28,553 nucleotides of DNA. Source: CAZBEL01 sp964628055 (GTDB taxonomy: Bacteria > Fidelibacterota > Marinisomatia > Marinisomatales > TCS56). Positions 1 to 7,921 of this stretch are shown piece after piece. The notes under the pieces were generated by a model, which was given only the letters and a program-made list of their open reading frames with translations, was not told the DNA's origin and ran no database searches. Each line of letters starts with the position of its first letter. Positions within the stretch are counted from its first letter, which is position 1. The DNA lies in assembly GCA_964628055.1 (NCBI GenBank), contig CAZVNL010000031.1:1-28553 (forward strand), written 5' to 3'. The position numbers were made by a program, and so were the translations under genes.

Positions 1-56
1 GACCTGCGACTTGCAACCTGAGACCAGCAACAAGTGACAAGTGACTTTCAGACTTT
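1..56. repeat. Degenerate 7-nt tandem repeat
   Basis: Reading from base 1 in steps of seven gives gacctgc, gacttgc, aacctga, gaccagc, aacaagt, gacaagt, gactttc. Every unit begins with RAC, and the pattern then drifts out of phase (agacttt, tcgactt). The array abuts the 3' end of the large minus-strand gene and may continue left of the window. It has no obvious terminator or coding content. It could be a decayed heptamer array, or a chance run of similar words. Confidence 0.5.
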
Positions 57-63
57 TCGACTT

Positions 64-3000
64 CTATTTCAACAACACCAGCTTCCGGGTTTGGGTGTAG
101 GTTTTGTCACTGGTCTGTGAGCGGGCGAAGAACTTCACCAGGTACACTCCTGAAGACAGGGGATTACCCCGGTTGTCTGTCCCTTCCCAGGGTACCCGTT
201 GAAACCCGGCTGGTACTTCACCCCGGATCAACACGCGCACTTCCCGGCCCATGAGATCGTAAAGGGCAAGAGTCACCACACTGGGCTCGGGCAGATCGAA
301 AGGAATAGTGGTAATGGGATTGAAGGGATTGGGGTAATTCTGTCGAAGGGTATAACGGAGTGGTAAAAGGTTTTTATCATCATTCCCACCCAGGGCAGCC
401 GTTGTGTAAGTTGCCAAGGGAGAGGTAACCGTATGTGTGCCGTCGGAGGCATACACATAGTAGTAAACGGTTGTTCCTACCAGTTGCGGGGGAATGGGGG
501 AGCTTGTTCCATATTCATCCGGAGGGCCCGTAGGAGTCATCGTTAGGGGAAGAAAGGTACTGGAGTCCAGGCCCCAAAAGGCTTGCACGGTACCGAGGCC
601 CAGGTCATCTGTAACGGTAGCCAGGACGTTCACCGAGTCCCCGGTAGTAGGTTGCGGCGGGTCGATGTGCACCTGGGAAATAACCGGCGGGTAATCCGTT
701 GCAATGGTACCCCCGCCGGAAAGGCAGTACACCCACCCATCGCGGGTACCGGCCAGGAATTCCGGGGCGCCACTAGCATCTACATCGGGTCCCCCGTTGG
801 TTTGGTCTACCGGGGTGCTCAGGTCTACGGAGTAGAGTAGCTGACCATCATTACCGGAAAAAAGCGTCAGGAGATGGGACAGGGTCCCCACGACCACTTC
901 GGGAAAGGCATCTCCATCCAGGTCCTCCACTGGTGAGGCATCTAAAATGTACCCTCCGGCGTCGGTGGTCCACCGGGCGGTTCCATCCGTGGCCTGGAGA
1001 AAAGGTAGTTGGGTATTACCTAAAATAGAGGGGAGCAAATAGTCATCGCCATTGGACGTGGTTACCCGCACCAGGGTGGTGATCAAGCCCAACCCCATGC
1101 TGTAGGTCCACACTTCTTGGTTGTTGGTCCCAACGGCCCGCAGGTTGCCACTAAAATCACCGTAGCAGATATCCATCAGACCATCACCAGTAATGTCCTG
1201 AATCGTGGTGAGGGCGTACACGGCGCTGGAAGTGGTGGGTCGGGTAAAGAGAATGTTACCATTGGCCCCGTCCAGGAGGTAGACGTGGGCCGTCCCGGTG
1301 TTGCTGGATTCCCCGCAGGCCGTCTCGGGAACTCCGTCCCCAGTGACATCCTCCACACTGACCACCGAACTCATGGCCGCGGAAAAGGCGTGCTCCCAAA
1401 GCAAGGACCCGTTGGTCCCGTCAAACAGGTACACTCGCTTGGGTCCGGTACCGTAGGAGTCGTCCCCGGCACAGGCCAACACATCGGTGATGCCATCGCC
1501 GGTGAAATCCCGCTGAGCATCGATCTGGTAGACCCAACCGCCGCCCCCGGTTACGTGGGTATCGTAGTACCAGAGAATGCTCCCATTGGCGCCATTTAAA
1601 GCGAACACGGCCCGGCTGCCCCAGGCGGTTCCCACCACCACATCCGCCACCCCGTCACCATTTAGATCCCCTGCTACGGTCATTCCCTGTTCGTGATAGA
1701 TAGAACCGGTCCCTATATTGGGAATGGCGCTGTTGAACACCCACAACACATCGGCGGACCCGGAACTGTTCCCGTTTAAACAGTAGACATGATAACGGTT
1801 ATCGGCCACCAATATTTCCTCCACGCCATCGTTATTTAAATCTATGTAGCAGCGAATAGCCACCACCTTCTCCTGCTGCACATTGGTTTGGAAAGACCAC
1901 AACTGGGTGCCCATAGTAGTGGAGTAATAAATAACGTCAGCGTACAGGGGTACCGCCAAGAGGGGTTCGTCCGGATCATTGGAGGTGATAGTGAGGGTGG
2001 CCGTCACCTGGCCAGCGGCGAAGGGTTGGAACCAGACCCGGAAGGAGGCGCTATCGCGAGTGGACAAGGTAAGGGGCAGGGTCGCCTCCACCCAGTACCG
2101 GGAATCGTCCACGGTGATCTCCGTCATGGTAAGGTCCTGGTCCCCCTGGTTACTCACCGTCAGCCAACGCCCGGTAAGGGCGCCCACGCGAACGGCGTCG
2201 AACTCCACAAACCCCGGTTCCACCACAATTTCTGGCAAAGGGGCGATTCCGTAACCGCTGAGGGTGACGGTGGCTTGGGGAGTCACGGGATCATTGGTGG
2301 TCACGGTGAGTAGGCTTTCATAATACCCCCAGGAGGAAGGGGTAAAGGTGAGGGTCACATTCACCTGGCTACCGGCCGGAATGGTGTCGGGGAGAACGTG
2401 CGTGGTGGCGAATTCAGGACTGGTAAACTGTAAATCCTGGAGTACCAGGGCTCCCGTTCCGCTGTTGAACACATTCAATTCCACCGTTGCCGGTTGACCC
2501 ATGACTACGTTCCCGAAATCATGCTCGGTAAACCCCAGCACCAGGACCGGGGTGCCGGTTCCGCTCAAATCCACCTTGTAGAGATAGTCCTGCTGGTAAC
2601 CCTGGCCGTTGTCGCAGTACCAGAGGTACTGACCATCCCAGACGATGCCGGCTGGGTCTGACCCCTCGGAAGCGTGGGTTTCCAGCAGCGTTCCCGTAGT
2701 GGGATCCAGTTTATAGAGGGCGTCACCCCAATAATCGGCCATCCACAGGTTCCCGTTTTCCAAACACAAATCCCACGGTTGATTATCCGGGGCGGTAAAT
2801 TGCCCCAGGACAGCACCCGTACTGTCTACCTGATAAATCTGGCTCGGATCGGGATAGTACCGGGCTACCCAAAAGGTGCCGCTATCGTAGGCAATCCCAG
2901 ACATGTAATGCGCCGGGAGATCGAATTGGGAGACAATATTCCCCTGGAAATCCAGTTCGATAGCCGTGGCCGGTGTAGAGATACTCAACACGTGGTCGGT

Positions 3001-3291
3001 GATCCACAGGTGCTGGCCGTTGTAGGTCATGCCGTAGGTATCGCCAATATTAGGGTTGGAAAAAAGGAGTTGGTAGCTGCCATCGGCGGGGTTGATCTGG
3101 TACACTTCATCCCCATTGGAGCCGTAGATACCGCAGTAAAGGTAAGTACCATCGTAGGCCAGACCTGCCGCCCCTTCCGGGATGGGGTAGGTTGCCACTA
3201 CCGTCCACTGACCTCCTTGAGCCCGGAGCTGGCCCACTACGAAAACCGCGTAGAATAAGAAAAAGGGGAGAAAGAAAGATAGCTTTTTCAT
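64..3291 (-). CDS. Secreted multidomain propeller/ASH/VCBS protein with T9SS sorting domain
   Basis: This is a 1075-aa exported protein, probably displayed on or released from the cell surface by type IX secretion. The start chosen is the ATG at 3291, because MKKLSFFLPFFLFYAVF begins a clear signal peptide ending near LRAQ (residues 1-25). The reading frame extends 45 nt further upstream, but that stretch is not signal-like. Domains in order: a beta-propeller-like region of short YLW/GLAYDG repeats (about 30-250); two ASH/choice-of-anchor-D-type Ig-like domains (about 250-450), marked by phrases such as FGNVVMGQ and TSNDPDEP; and VCBS/FG-GAP repeats (about 460-870) with calcium-loop motifs such as DLNGDGVAD, DVTGDGV and DLDGDAFP. 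These are followed by an Ig-like domain starting near PPVISQVHIDPPQP, and a C-terminal sorting domain (about 978-1075) with QNYPNPFNP, SSGVYLVKF and a terminal TRKLVLLK. The sorting domain is diagnostic of FCB-type secretion. The ligand or function cannot be told. The gene stands alone, divergent from motA. Confidence 0.88.
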   Translation of the reverse strand: MKKLSFFLPFFLFYAVFVVGQLRAQGGQWTVVATYPIPEGAAGLAYDGTYLYCGIYGSNGDEVYQINPADGSYQLLFSNPNIGDTYGMTYNGQHLWITDHVLSISTPATAIELDFQGNIVSQFDLPAHYMSGIAYDSGTFWVARYYPDPSQIYQVDSTGAVLGQFTAPDNQPWDLCLENGNLWMADYWGDALYKLDPTTGTLLETHASEGSDPAGIVWDGQYLWYCDNGQGYQQDYLYKVDLSGTGTPVLVLGFTEHDFGNVVMGQPATVELNVFNSGTGALVLQDLQFTSPEFATTHVLPDTIPAGSQVNVTLTFTPSSWGYYESLLTVTTNDPVTPQATVTLSGYGIAPLPEIVVEPGFVEFDAVRVGALTGRWLTVSNQGDQDLTMTEITVDDSRYWVEATLPLTLSTRDSASFRVWFQPFAAGQVTATLTITSNDPDEPLLAVPLYADVIYYSTTMGTQLWSFQTNVQQEKVVAIRCYIDLNNDGVEEILVADNRYHVYCLNGNSSGSADVLWVFNSAIPNIGTGSIYHEQGMTVAGDLNGDGVADVVVGTAWGSRAVFALNGANGSILWYYDTHVTGGGGWVYQIDAQRDFTGDGITDVLACAGDDSYGTGPKRVYLFDGTNGSLLWEHAFSAAMSSVVSVEDVTGDGVPETACGESSNTGTAHVYLLDGANGNILFTRPTTSSAVYALTTIQDITGDGLMDICYGDFSGNLRAVGTNNQEVWTYSMGLGLITTLVRVTTSNGDDYLLPSILGNTQLPFLQATDGTARWTTDAGGYILDASPVEDLDGDAFPEVVVGTLSHLLTLFSGNDGQLLYSVDLSTPVDQTNGGPDVDASGAPEFLAGTRDGWVYCLSGGGTIATDYPPVISQVHIDPPQPTTGDSVNVLATVTDDLGLGTVQAFWGLDSSTFLPLTMTPTGPPDEYGTSSPIPPQLVGTTVYYYVYASDGTHTVTSPLATYTTAALGGNDDKNLLPLRYTLRQNYPNPFNPITTIPFDLPEPSVVTLALYDLMGREVRVLIRGEVPAGFQRVPWEGTDNRGNPLSSGVYLVKFFARSQTSDKTYTQTRKLVLLK

Positions 3292-3382
3292 GGAGCTTCC
3301 CGTTCTTGATTCATGGAGTTGCGATTGCCACCGCAAGGAAATTTACAACTGTTAGGACTATCTTTAGAGTAAGCTTTCGCAG

Positions 3383-3388
3383 TATAAT
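3383..3388 (+). promoter_or_regulatory. Possible -10 box (TATAAT) in the divergent region
   Basis: A perfect TATAAT lies between the divergent secreted-protein gene and motA. No convincing -35 is seen 16-18 nt upstream. A start expected from this box would fall almost on the Shine-Dalgarno at 3394-3401, which argues that it may not serve the small ORF at 3408. It could still drive motA, which begins 135 nt downstream. Confidence 0.3.
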
Positions 3389-3407
3389 CTAAGGGAGGTG
3401 AGGTACC

Positions 3408-3479
3408 GTGAATTTTTTGGTACATCTTGTTACCCTATTGTATATTAATTTCCCCCGGGACTCCTCGCGAGGGGTTTAG
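3408..3479 (+). CDS. Possible 23-aa leader peptide upstream of motA
   Basis: A GTG codon opens a 23-residue frame (MNFLVHLVTLLYINF then PRDSSRGV) ending in TAG. It is preceded by GGAGGTGA at 3394-3401, an unusually complete Shine-Dalgarno at good spacing. The first half is hydrophobic. The last codons coincide with a GC-rich inverted repeat (3460-3475), so translation would affect that hairpin. In many flagellar operons a small flbD gene precedes motA; this peptide is too short to be intact FlbD, and any resemblance is weak. It may be a leader, a remnant, or a chance ORF. Confidence 0.3.
   Translation: MNFLVHLVTLLYINFPRDSSRGV
3460..3475 (+). promoter_or_regulatory. GC-rich hairpin in motA leader
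   Basis: ACTCCTCG and CGAGGGGT pair over eight positions (one G-T), centred on the palindrome CTCGCGAG. No U-tract follows directly (next bases are TTAGGATTG), so it is a poor intrinsic terminator. It sits at the end of the possible leader ORF, about 50 nt before motA. Confidence 0.35.
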
Positions 3480-3496
3480 GATTGTTTGTTAATAAT

Positions 3497-3510
3497 TCAG
3501 TTATAACTGA
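3497..3510. promoter_or_regulatory. 14-bp perfect palindrome before motA
   Basis: TCAGTTATAACTGA is its own reverse complement. It lies immediately upstream of the AAGGAG Shine-Dalgarno of motA (about 3513-3518). This position suits an operator for a dimeric regulator or a small RNA hairpin that limits ribosome access. No family is assigned. Confidence 0.4.
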
Positions 3511-3523
3511 GTAAGGAGCGACC

Positions 3524-4339
3524 ATGGATTTCGGAACAGCCATTGGACTGTTAGCCGGTTTTGGTATCATTGCAGTGGGGGTGATGAATGGAGGGGGGGA
3601 CTTGTACTGGTTTTTCAACCTCAACTCTATCTTAATTGTCTTTGGTGGTACCTTTATGGCTGCCATGGTTAATTACCCGTTCAAGAATATCCTGGGTCTA
3701 TGGGGAGTGATCAAGAATGCCTTTTCGGCGGAAAACCACGACTACCGAGGGGTCATTGACAAACTGGTGGAGATGGGAACCAAAGCGCGGAAGAACGGAG
3801 TCCTTTCTCTGGAGGCTGATTTGCCGAACATTGAGGATAGCTTCTTGCGCAATGGGATTGAGTTAGCCATTAACGAACGTGACCCTGCCCGGCTGCGCAA
3901 CTACCTGAACCTGGAATTGAACAACATCCAGCGTCGCCATAAAATGGGGCAGGAGATTTTCTTTTATATGGGTGCCTACTCCCCGGCCTTTGGGATGCTG
4001 GGAACCATTATTGGATTGATCATCATGATGAACAATTTCTCCGGCGGCCAGGGCACCAGCGTCGATACACTGGAATTCGACGTGGCTCAAAAATTCGCCG
4101 ACCTGTTAGGGGGCATGGGAATTGCCCTGATCACGACCTTTTACGGTGTCCTCTTAGCCAACCTGGTTTTCCTTCCCATCGGCGGGAAACTCACTCGCAA
4201 ATCCCAGGAAGAACTTATGTTGAAAACCATTGTCGTAGAGGGTATCGTGAGCATCCATGCCAAGGAACACCCCCTGCTCATGCGGGAGAAACTCATGACC
4301 TTCGTTCCTCAATCCATCAGGGGCACCGAGGCCACTTAA
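3524..4339 (+). CDS. motA: Flagellar motor stator protein MotA
   Basis: MotA is the inner-membrane ion-channel subunit of the flagellar stator. It forms a 5:2 complex with MotB and pushes on FliG. The 271-aa protein has the expected four membrane segments (about 5-22, 32-50, 148-170, 195-217) and a large cytoplasmic loop between the second and third. R89 and E97 in ARKNGVLSLE match the charged pair known to contact the rotor in E. coli (R90, E98). P154 in YSPAFGMLG and P218 in FLPIGG match the two conserved prolines. The start is an ATG with AAGGAG seven bases upstream. motB follows two bases after the stop, so the two are co-translated. Length and order are normal for the family. No other flagellar genes lie in the window. 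Confidence 0.96.
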   Translation: MDFGTAIGLLAGFGIIAVGVMNGGGDLYWFFNLNSILIVFGGTFMAAMVNYPFKNILGLWGVIKNAFSAENHDYRGVIDKLVEMGTKARKNGVLSLEADLPNIEDSFLRNGIELAINERDPARLRNYLNLELNNIQRRHKMGQEIFFYMGAYSPAFGMLGTIIGLIIMMNNFSGGQGTSVDTLEFDVAQKFADLLGGMGIALITTFYGVLLANLVFLPIGGKLTRKSQEELMLKTIVVEGIVSIHAKEHPLLMREKLMTFVPQSIRGTEAT

Positions 4340-4341
4340 GC

Positions 4342-5067
4342 GTGCCGGAATCAAGTTTCGGACTCTCCGCCGAGGAGGCCAAGGCCAAGAGCACCGCCTG
4401 GACCACTACCTACGCCGACCTGGTGACGTTGCTCTTAACCTTCTTCATCATGCTCCTGGTGGTATTAAACGACGCCGAAAAGCACATCGACCGCGTCATC
4501 AATGTCCTACTCGACGAAACGTACAAGGAATTAAAGGAGAACGTAGAGTCTTCCTATGTGGCGGTAGAGCGAGTCACCAAGGGCGTGAAAATCACCATGG
4601 CCAGCGGGCGCCTGTTTAAATCCATGAACGATGAAGTGCAACCCATTGTCTACCCACTTCTACGGCAAATCGGCGGCATTATCCGGTTATCGAAACTCAT
4701 GCACATCTCGGATGACCCCCGGTACACCAAACTCCTGCAAGCCATTCAAAAACGAGGGGGGTACCTCAATGTTGAAATTCGCTGCGAGGGCCACACGGAT
4801 GATCTGCCGCTACCACCCGAGGCCAAATACTCCAGCAACTGGGACCTCTCCACCGCCCGCGCCCTGAATATCGTCAAGCTGCTGAGCAAATTTTCCCAGA
4901 TTCCCGAGAGCAAGTTCTCCGCCATGGGGTACGGGGAGTTCCGTCCCGTGATCCCCCTGGATAGCCTGGGAAAAAACTCCCTGACGCTGGATGAAGCCCG
5001 CGCCAAGAACCGCCGGGTGGAAATCTACCTGGACGCCTTCATCAAAACCCACACCCTCACTGAATAA
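4342..5067 (+). CDS. motB: Flagellar motor stator protein MotB
   Basis: MotB anchors the stator to peptidoglycan and carries the ion-binding aspartate. The 241-aa sequence has a short cytoplasmic N-terminus, one membrane helix (about 24-43) with D26 in TTYADLVTLLLTFF, which corresponds to E. coli D32, and a periplasmic OmpA/MotB domain (about 80-232). Peptidoglycan-binding signatures are GHTDDLP (150-156), NWDLSTARA (166-174) and NRRVEI (223-228). The start is GTG, two bases after the motA stop. No better start keeps the N-terminal WTTTYAD motif, and a GAGG inside the end of motA may serve as ribosome site. The sequence does not settle whether the coupling ion is H+ or Na+. Confidence 0.95.
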   Translation: MPESSFGLSAEEAKAKSTAWTTTYADLVTLLLTFFIMLLVVLNDAEKHIDRVINVLLDETYKELKENVESSYVAVERVTKGVKITMASGRLFKSMNDEVQPIVYPLLRQIGGIIRLSKLMHISDDPRYTKLLQAIQKRGGYLNVEIRCEGHTDDLPLPPEAKYSSNWDLSTARALNIVKLLSKFSQIPESKFSAMGYGEFRPVIPLDSLGKNSLTLDEARAKNRRVEIYLDAFIKTHTLTE

Positions 5068-5080
5068 AATAAGGAAACCC

Positions 5081-5671
5081 ATGCTTAAAACCTTCTTGTA
5101 CACGGGCCTCTTTCTATCCCTGACCTACCTGAAAGCCCAGGAGACGGAAGTCATTAAAAAGACCGACATCTACCTGGAACCACAGGCGGTGCGGAAACTA
5201 TCCATCGGCCAATTGTACCCCGGGACTACGGTAACAAAACTTAAGAGAGACCGCACCGGGAAATTTATCAAGGCCACCGTGGAATTTTACATTCCCCTGG
5301 AAACGTTAGAGGAGGGGCGTATTTCGCACCCCGTGGGCGTGGACCAAATTGCCGACCAGGCCAAATATCGCCTTTTGCAGGCCACCCGGGAGGGGAAACG
5401 GGTGCGCCTGCAATTAAAAGTAACCAATATCTCCCGTGACCGGGAATTGGACTTTTCAGCCATGGCCCTGCTGAAAATTCGGGGGGCCTACGAAACCAAG
5501 GGGGAATTAAATCCCTTCGAGGGCAAACACCAGGGGTTGGCGATCCTTAAGCCATCCCAATCGATTGTAGCCGAACTAGTATACGACTTTAAAAAGGAAC
5601 CGAAACACGTGGAACTGATCTGTACCGGGAAAATGGGGGGCGATAAAGTGTACTACAGTTTAGGTTTTTAG
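5081..5671 (+). CDS. Exported protein of unknown function, SH3-like plus DUF4352-like fold
   Basis: A 196-aa protein starts at an ATG with AAGGAA upstream, 13 nt after motB. The frame is open further upstream inside motB, but MLKTFLYTGLFLSLTYLKAQ is a clear signal peptide, which fixes the start. After cleavage (about residue 20) comes a region that reads like a bacterial SH3-type barrel (about 28-75, with the phrases IGQLYPGTTVTKL and ATVEFYIPLETL). It is followed by a beta-rich C-terminal part (about 95-196, with VRLQLKVTNISRDREL and IVAELVYDF) resembling DUF4352/Telokin-like domains. These fold guesses are from pattern only. Tight linkage to motAB suggests a periplasmic accessory of the stator or of surface motility. 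There is no lipobox cysteine. Confidence 0.7.
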   Translation: MLKTFLYTGLFLSLTYLKAQETEVIKKTDIYLEPQAVRKLSIGQLYPGTTVTKLKRDRTGKFIKATVEFYIPLETLEEGRISHPVGVDQIADQAKYRLLQATREGKRVRLQLKVTNISRDRELDFSAMALLKIRGAYETKGELNPFEGKHQGLAILKPSQSIVAELVYDFKKEPKHVELICTGKMGGDKVYYSLGF

Positions 5672-5928
5672 TGTTTTATCAGAAACCATCTGTTTTTCAG
5701 GTGCGATGAGATAAGCGGTAAAGCCTTTATCGCAGTAATATCATTTTTCCACATTCAGAGAATTCTCTCTCGCCATTAGGCGGTCAGGAAGCTGGTAAAA
5801 GTACATTCCTTATGAAACAGGGGATCCTCACCACCTAGAATACAACGCAGCGTGGCTTTCCTACCGCGTTAAAATCTTATAAAAATTACGACGACAGAAA
5901 GGGGTAGTATACTACGTCAACAATGTTT
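5672..5928. other. Convergent intergenic region, weak hairpins only
   Basis: This is the 257-nt gap between the 3' ends of the motA operon (+) and of eno-ftsB (-). A 4-bp stem CAGA/TCTG followed by TTTTT (5680-5697) lies just after the plus-strand stop and may be a weak terminator. An imperfect hairpin spans about 5702-5732 (GCGAT...ATCGC). CGCCATTAGGCG near 5775 is a short stem, and GTAGTATACTAC (5904-5915) is a perfect 12-bp palindrome. No open frame with a ribosome site was seen. Confidence 0.45.
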
Positions 5929-6285
5929 TTACTGGTCTGTGGGTGGGGTTTTAATCACTTTAAACACCTTTTCCCCTTTTTTGGCCATGCGGTATTTTTC
6001 CCGTGCCAGTTGTTCGATGTACTTGTAATCCGTTTCCAGGCGTGTTTTTTCGGATTCTAATTGTTTTTTACTGCTCCTTAGCTCGGCAATCGTACGCTGG
6101 ATTTCGGCCCGCTGGGCGCGGAGGCGATAGAGCTGGTACAGGCCGTGGTCGCCAAAAAGGAAGATCAGGAGCAACATCAAGGCGCCCAAGAGTAGCACTC
6201 CACGGACAAAGCGTCCCTGGAGGTCTACGGATTTTTTAACCGGTCGCCGGGACCGTCTCCGGCGGAGGGTCGCGTAGCGTCTCAC
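5929..6285 (-). CDS. ftsB: FtsB/DivIC-family septum formation initiator
   Basis: FtsB-type proteins form a bitopic membrane coiled coil with FtsL and FtsQ that activates septal wall synthesis. The 118-aa protein has an Arg-rich cytoplasmic N-terminus (residues 2-18), one membrane helix (about 27-44), then a coiled coil (about 48-92). The family's closing motif is LAREKYRMAKKGEKVF (93-108). The start is GTG at 6285, overlapping the eno TGA by 4 nt (GTGA), so translation is probably coupled to eno. The eno-ftsB order is widespread, including in E. coli. The basic N-terminus is longer than in E. coli FtsB. DivIC and FtsB cannot be told apart by sequence here. Confidence 0.88.
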   Translation of the reverse strand: MRRYATLRRRRSRRPVKKSVDLQGRFVRGVLLLGALMLLLIFLFGDHGLYQLYRLRAQRAEIQRTIAELRSSKKQLESEKTRLETDYKYIEQLAREKYRMAKKGEKVFKVIKTPPTDQ

Positions 6286-7568
6286 GGGCCGCCTAAAACC
6301 TCCCGGCCAGCAAAACGGGCTTCGGACCCCAAAGCCTCCTCGATACGCAAGAGTTGGTTATACTTGCAAATGCGCTCCGTGCGGGAGGCCGAACCGGACT
6401 TGATCTGGCCAGCTCCCACGGCCACGGTGAAATCGGCGATGGTAGTGTCCTCGGTCTCCCCCGATCGATGGGAGATGACTACGCCATAAGCATGCCCTTG
6501 GGCCAGTCCCACCGTTTCCAGGGTTTCCGTGATGGTGCCGATCTGGTTCAACTTGATGAGGATGGCATTCATGCACCCCTCATCTATGGCCCGTTGCAAG
6601 CGGTTAATATTAGTCACTGTCAGGTCGTCACCCACAATCTGAATTTGTGACCCCAAGGCAGCATTAAGGACCTTCCAACCTTCCCAATCGTCCTCCGCCA
6701 GGCCATCTTCCAAGGAAAGGATGGGATACTGCGCTACCCAGGATTGGTAATAGGCCACCATTTCCTCAGCGGTAAGGGATTTGCCCTCCGAACGCAGCTG
6801 GTAGCGCCCGTCTTCGTAGAATTCACTGGCGGCCGGGTCCAGGGCCAGGTAGATGTCTTCTCCAGCGCGGTATCCCGCTTGGTGAATGGCTTCCAGAATC
6901 ACCTCTAAGGCTTCATCGTTGGAACGTAGGTTAGGTGCGAAGCCGCCTTCGTCCCCTACGGAGGTATTCAGACCCCGGTCTTTTAACACTTGCTTAAGGT
7001 GGTGGAAGGTTTCGGCTCCCATGCGCAGGGCCTCGGTAAAGGAAGCGGCCCCTACCGGGAAAACCATGAATTCCTGGATGTCTACGTTGTTGTCGGCATG
7101 GGTTCCGCCGTTGAGGATGTTCATCATGGGTATGGGTAAGAGGGTGGGGTGATCCTTCCCCAGGTACTGGAACAGGGGCTGTCCCTGGTGAACGGCGGCG
7201 GCTTTGGCCACGGCCAGGGATATCCCCAAGAGGGTGTTGGCCCCCAACTGGGACTTGTTGGGGGTGCCATCCAACTCGATGAGGGTATGATCCAGGGCCA
7301 CCTGGTCCCCGGCTTCCATGCCCAGGAGCGCCGGACGCAGGATGGTGTTCACATTCCGGACGGCCGTTTGGACCCCTTTCCCTAAGAAGCGCCGGGGATC
7401 CCCGTCGCGCAGCTCCACGGCCTCGTGCGTACCGGTGGAGGCCCCGGAAGGAACCGCCGCCCGGCCAAAACTGCCGTCCCCTAAACGGACATCCACTTCG
7501 ATAGTTGGATTCCCCCGGGAATCTAAAATCTCTCGGGCGGTAATCTCCCGTATGCTGGATTCAGACAT
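6282..7568 (-). CDS. eno: Enolase
   Basis: Enolase interconverts 2-phosphoglycerate and phosphoenolpyruvate in the cytoplasm (glycolysis and gluconeogenesis). The 428-aa protein contains all expected residues: the flexible loop SGASTGTHEA (41-50), proton donor E207 in VGDEGGF, metal ligands D244, E287 and D314, catalytic base K339 in LIKLNQIG, and the signature SHRSGETEDTTIADF (366-380). The start is taken as ATG at 7568, five bases after AGGAG. An in-frame GTG at 7574 overlaps that ribosome site and is unlikely. ftsB is coupled downstream. Length is typical for the family. Confidence 0.98.
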   Translation of the reverse strand: MSESSIREITAREILDSRGNPTIEVDVRLGDGSFGRAAVPSGASTGTHEAVELRDGDPRRFLGKGVQTAVRNVNTILRPALLGMEAGDQVALDHTLIELDGTPNKSQLGANTLLGISLAVAKAAAVHQGQPLFQYLGKDHPTLLPIPMMNILNGGTHADNNVDIQEFMVFPVGAASFTEALRMGAETFHHLKQVLKDRGLNTSVGDEGGFAPNLRSNDEALEVILEAIHQAGYRAGEDIYLALDPAASEFYEDGRYQLRSEGKSLTAEEMVAYYQSWVAQYPILSLEDGLAEDDWEGWKVLNAALGSQIQIVGDDLTVTNINRLQRAIDEGCMNAILIKLNQIGTITETLETVGLAQGHAYGVVISHRSGETEDTTIADFTVAVGAGQIKSGSASRTERICKYNQLLRIEEALGSEARFAGREVLGGP

Positions 7569-7921
7569 GGTCACTCCTGATAAAACGCACCCAAATTAGA
7601 GGAATGGCGAACCAGATTCAACTTCCATTTGGAATTATTTTCGGGGGATTAGGTAACACAACAAACACACCCCAAAGCAGTAATCTGGCCCACTGACTAA
7701 ATTTACCCACCTAACACTGTTTAACTTTAATAAACATGGCCGCTTAAAAAGACCGGGCTGAACCGCCACCGAGGACATTACGGTCAACCACACCTTCCAA
7801 CCTGATCAACAATTCTCTGGCGAACTTGGGGAATGAATAGCGACTATTTATATTTCATCCTCTCTAACTTGCGATTGCTTGTGGAACCTTGCCCTGCTTA
7901 TTTTACGTTAAAGCCTGATCC
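7569..7921. other. 353-nt divergent intergenic region between eno and the polysaccharide cluster
   Basis: Apart from the candidate eno promoter and ribosome site, no convincing structure was seen. The stretch is A/T-richer than the flanking genes and holds no ORF with a Shine-Dalgarno, no strong hairpin and no RNA gene I recognise. The upstream gene start at 7922 has no clear Shine-Dalgarno. Promoters for the plus-strand cluster presumably lie here. Confidence 0.4.
7593..7621 (-). promoter_or_regulatory. Candidate sigma-70-like promoter of eno-ftsB
   Basis: Read on the minus strand, TTGAAT (7621-7616) and TAATTT (7598-7593) are separated by 17 nt. This would start transcription near 7586, about 18 nt before the eno ATG. 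The match is moderate, and group-specific promoter rules in FCB bacteria differ, so this is tentative. The same -10-like word TAATTT appears in the rho upstream region. Confidence 0.35.

Noticed and set aside
1888..2313. Plus-strand frame of 141 codons antisense to the T9SS cargo gene
   Set aside because: It lies wholly within a well-supported gene, lacks a ribosome site and domain signatures, and is explained by the codon pattern of the other strand.
3408..3479. Calling the small ORF an intact FlbD
   Set aside because: FlbD proteins are about 60-90 residues with an NPDLI-type motif; this frame has 23 codons and no such motif.
109..5943. Shared word ACTGGTCTGTG near both 110 and 5932
   Set aside because: Only 11 nt long, within coding 3' ends of two unrelated genes, with no flanking similarity; treated as chance.
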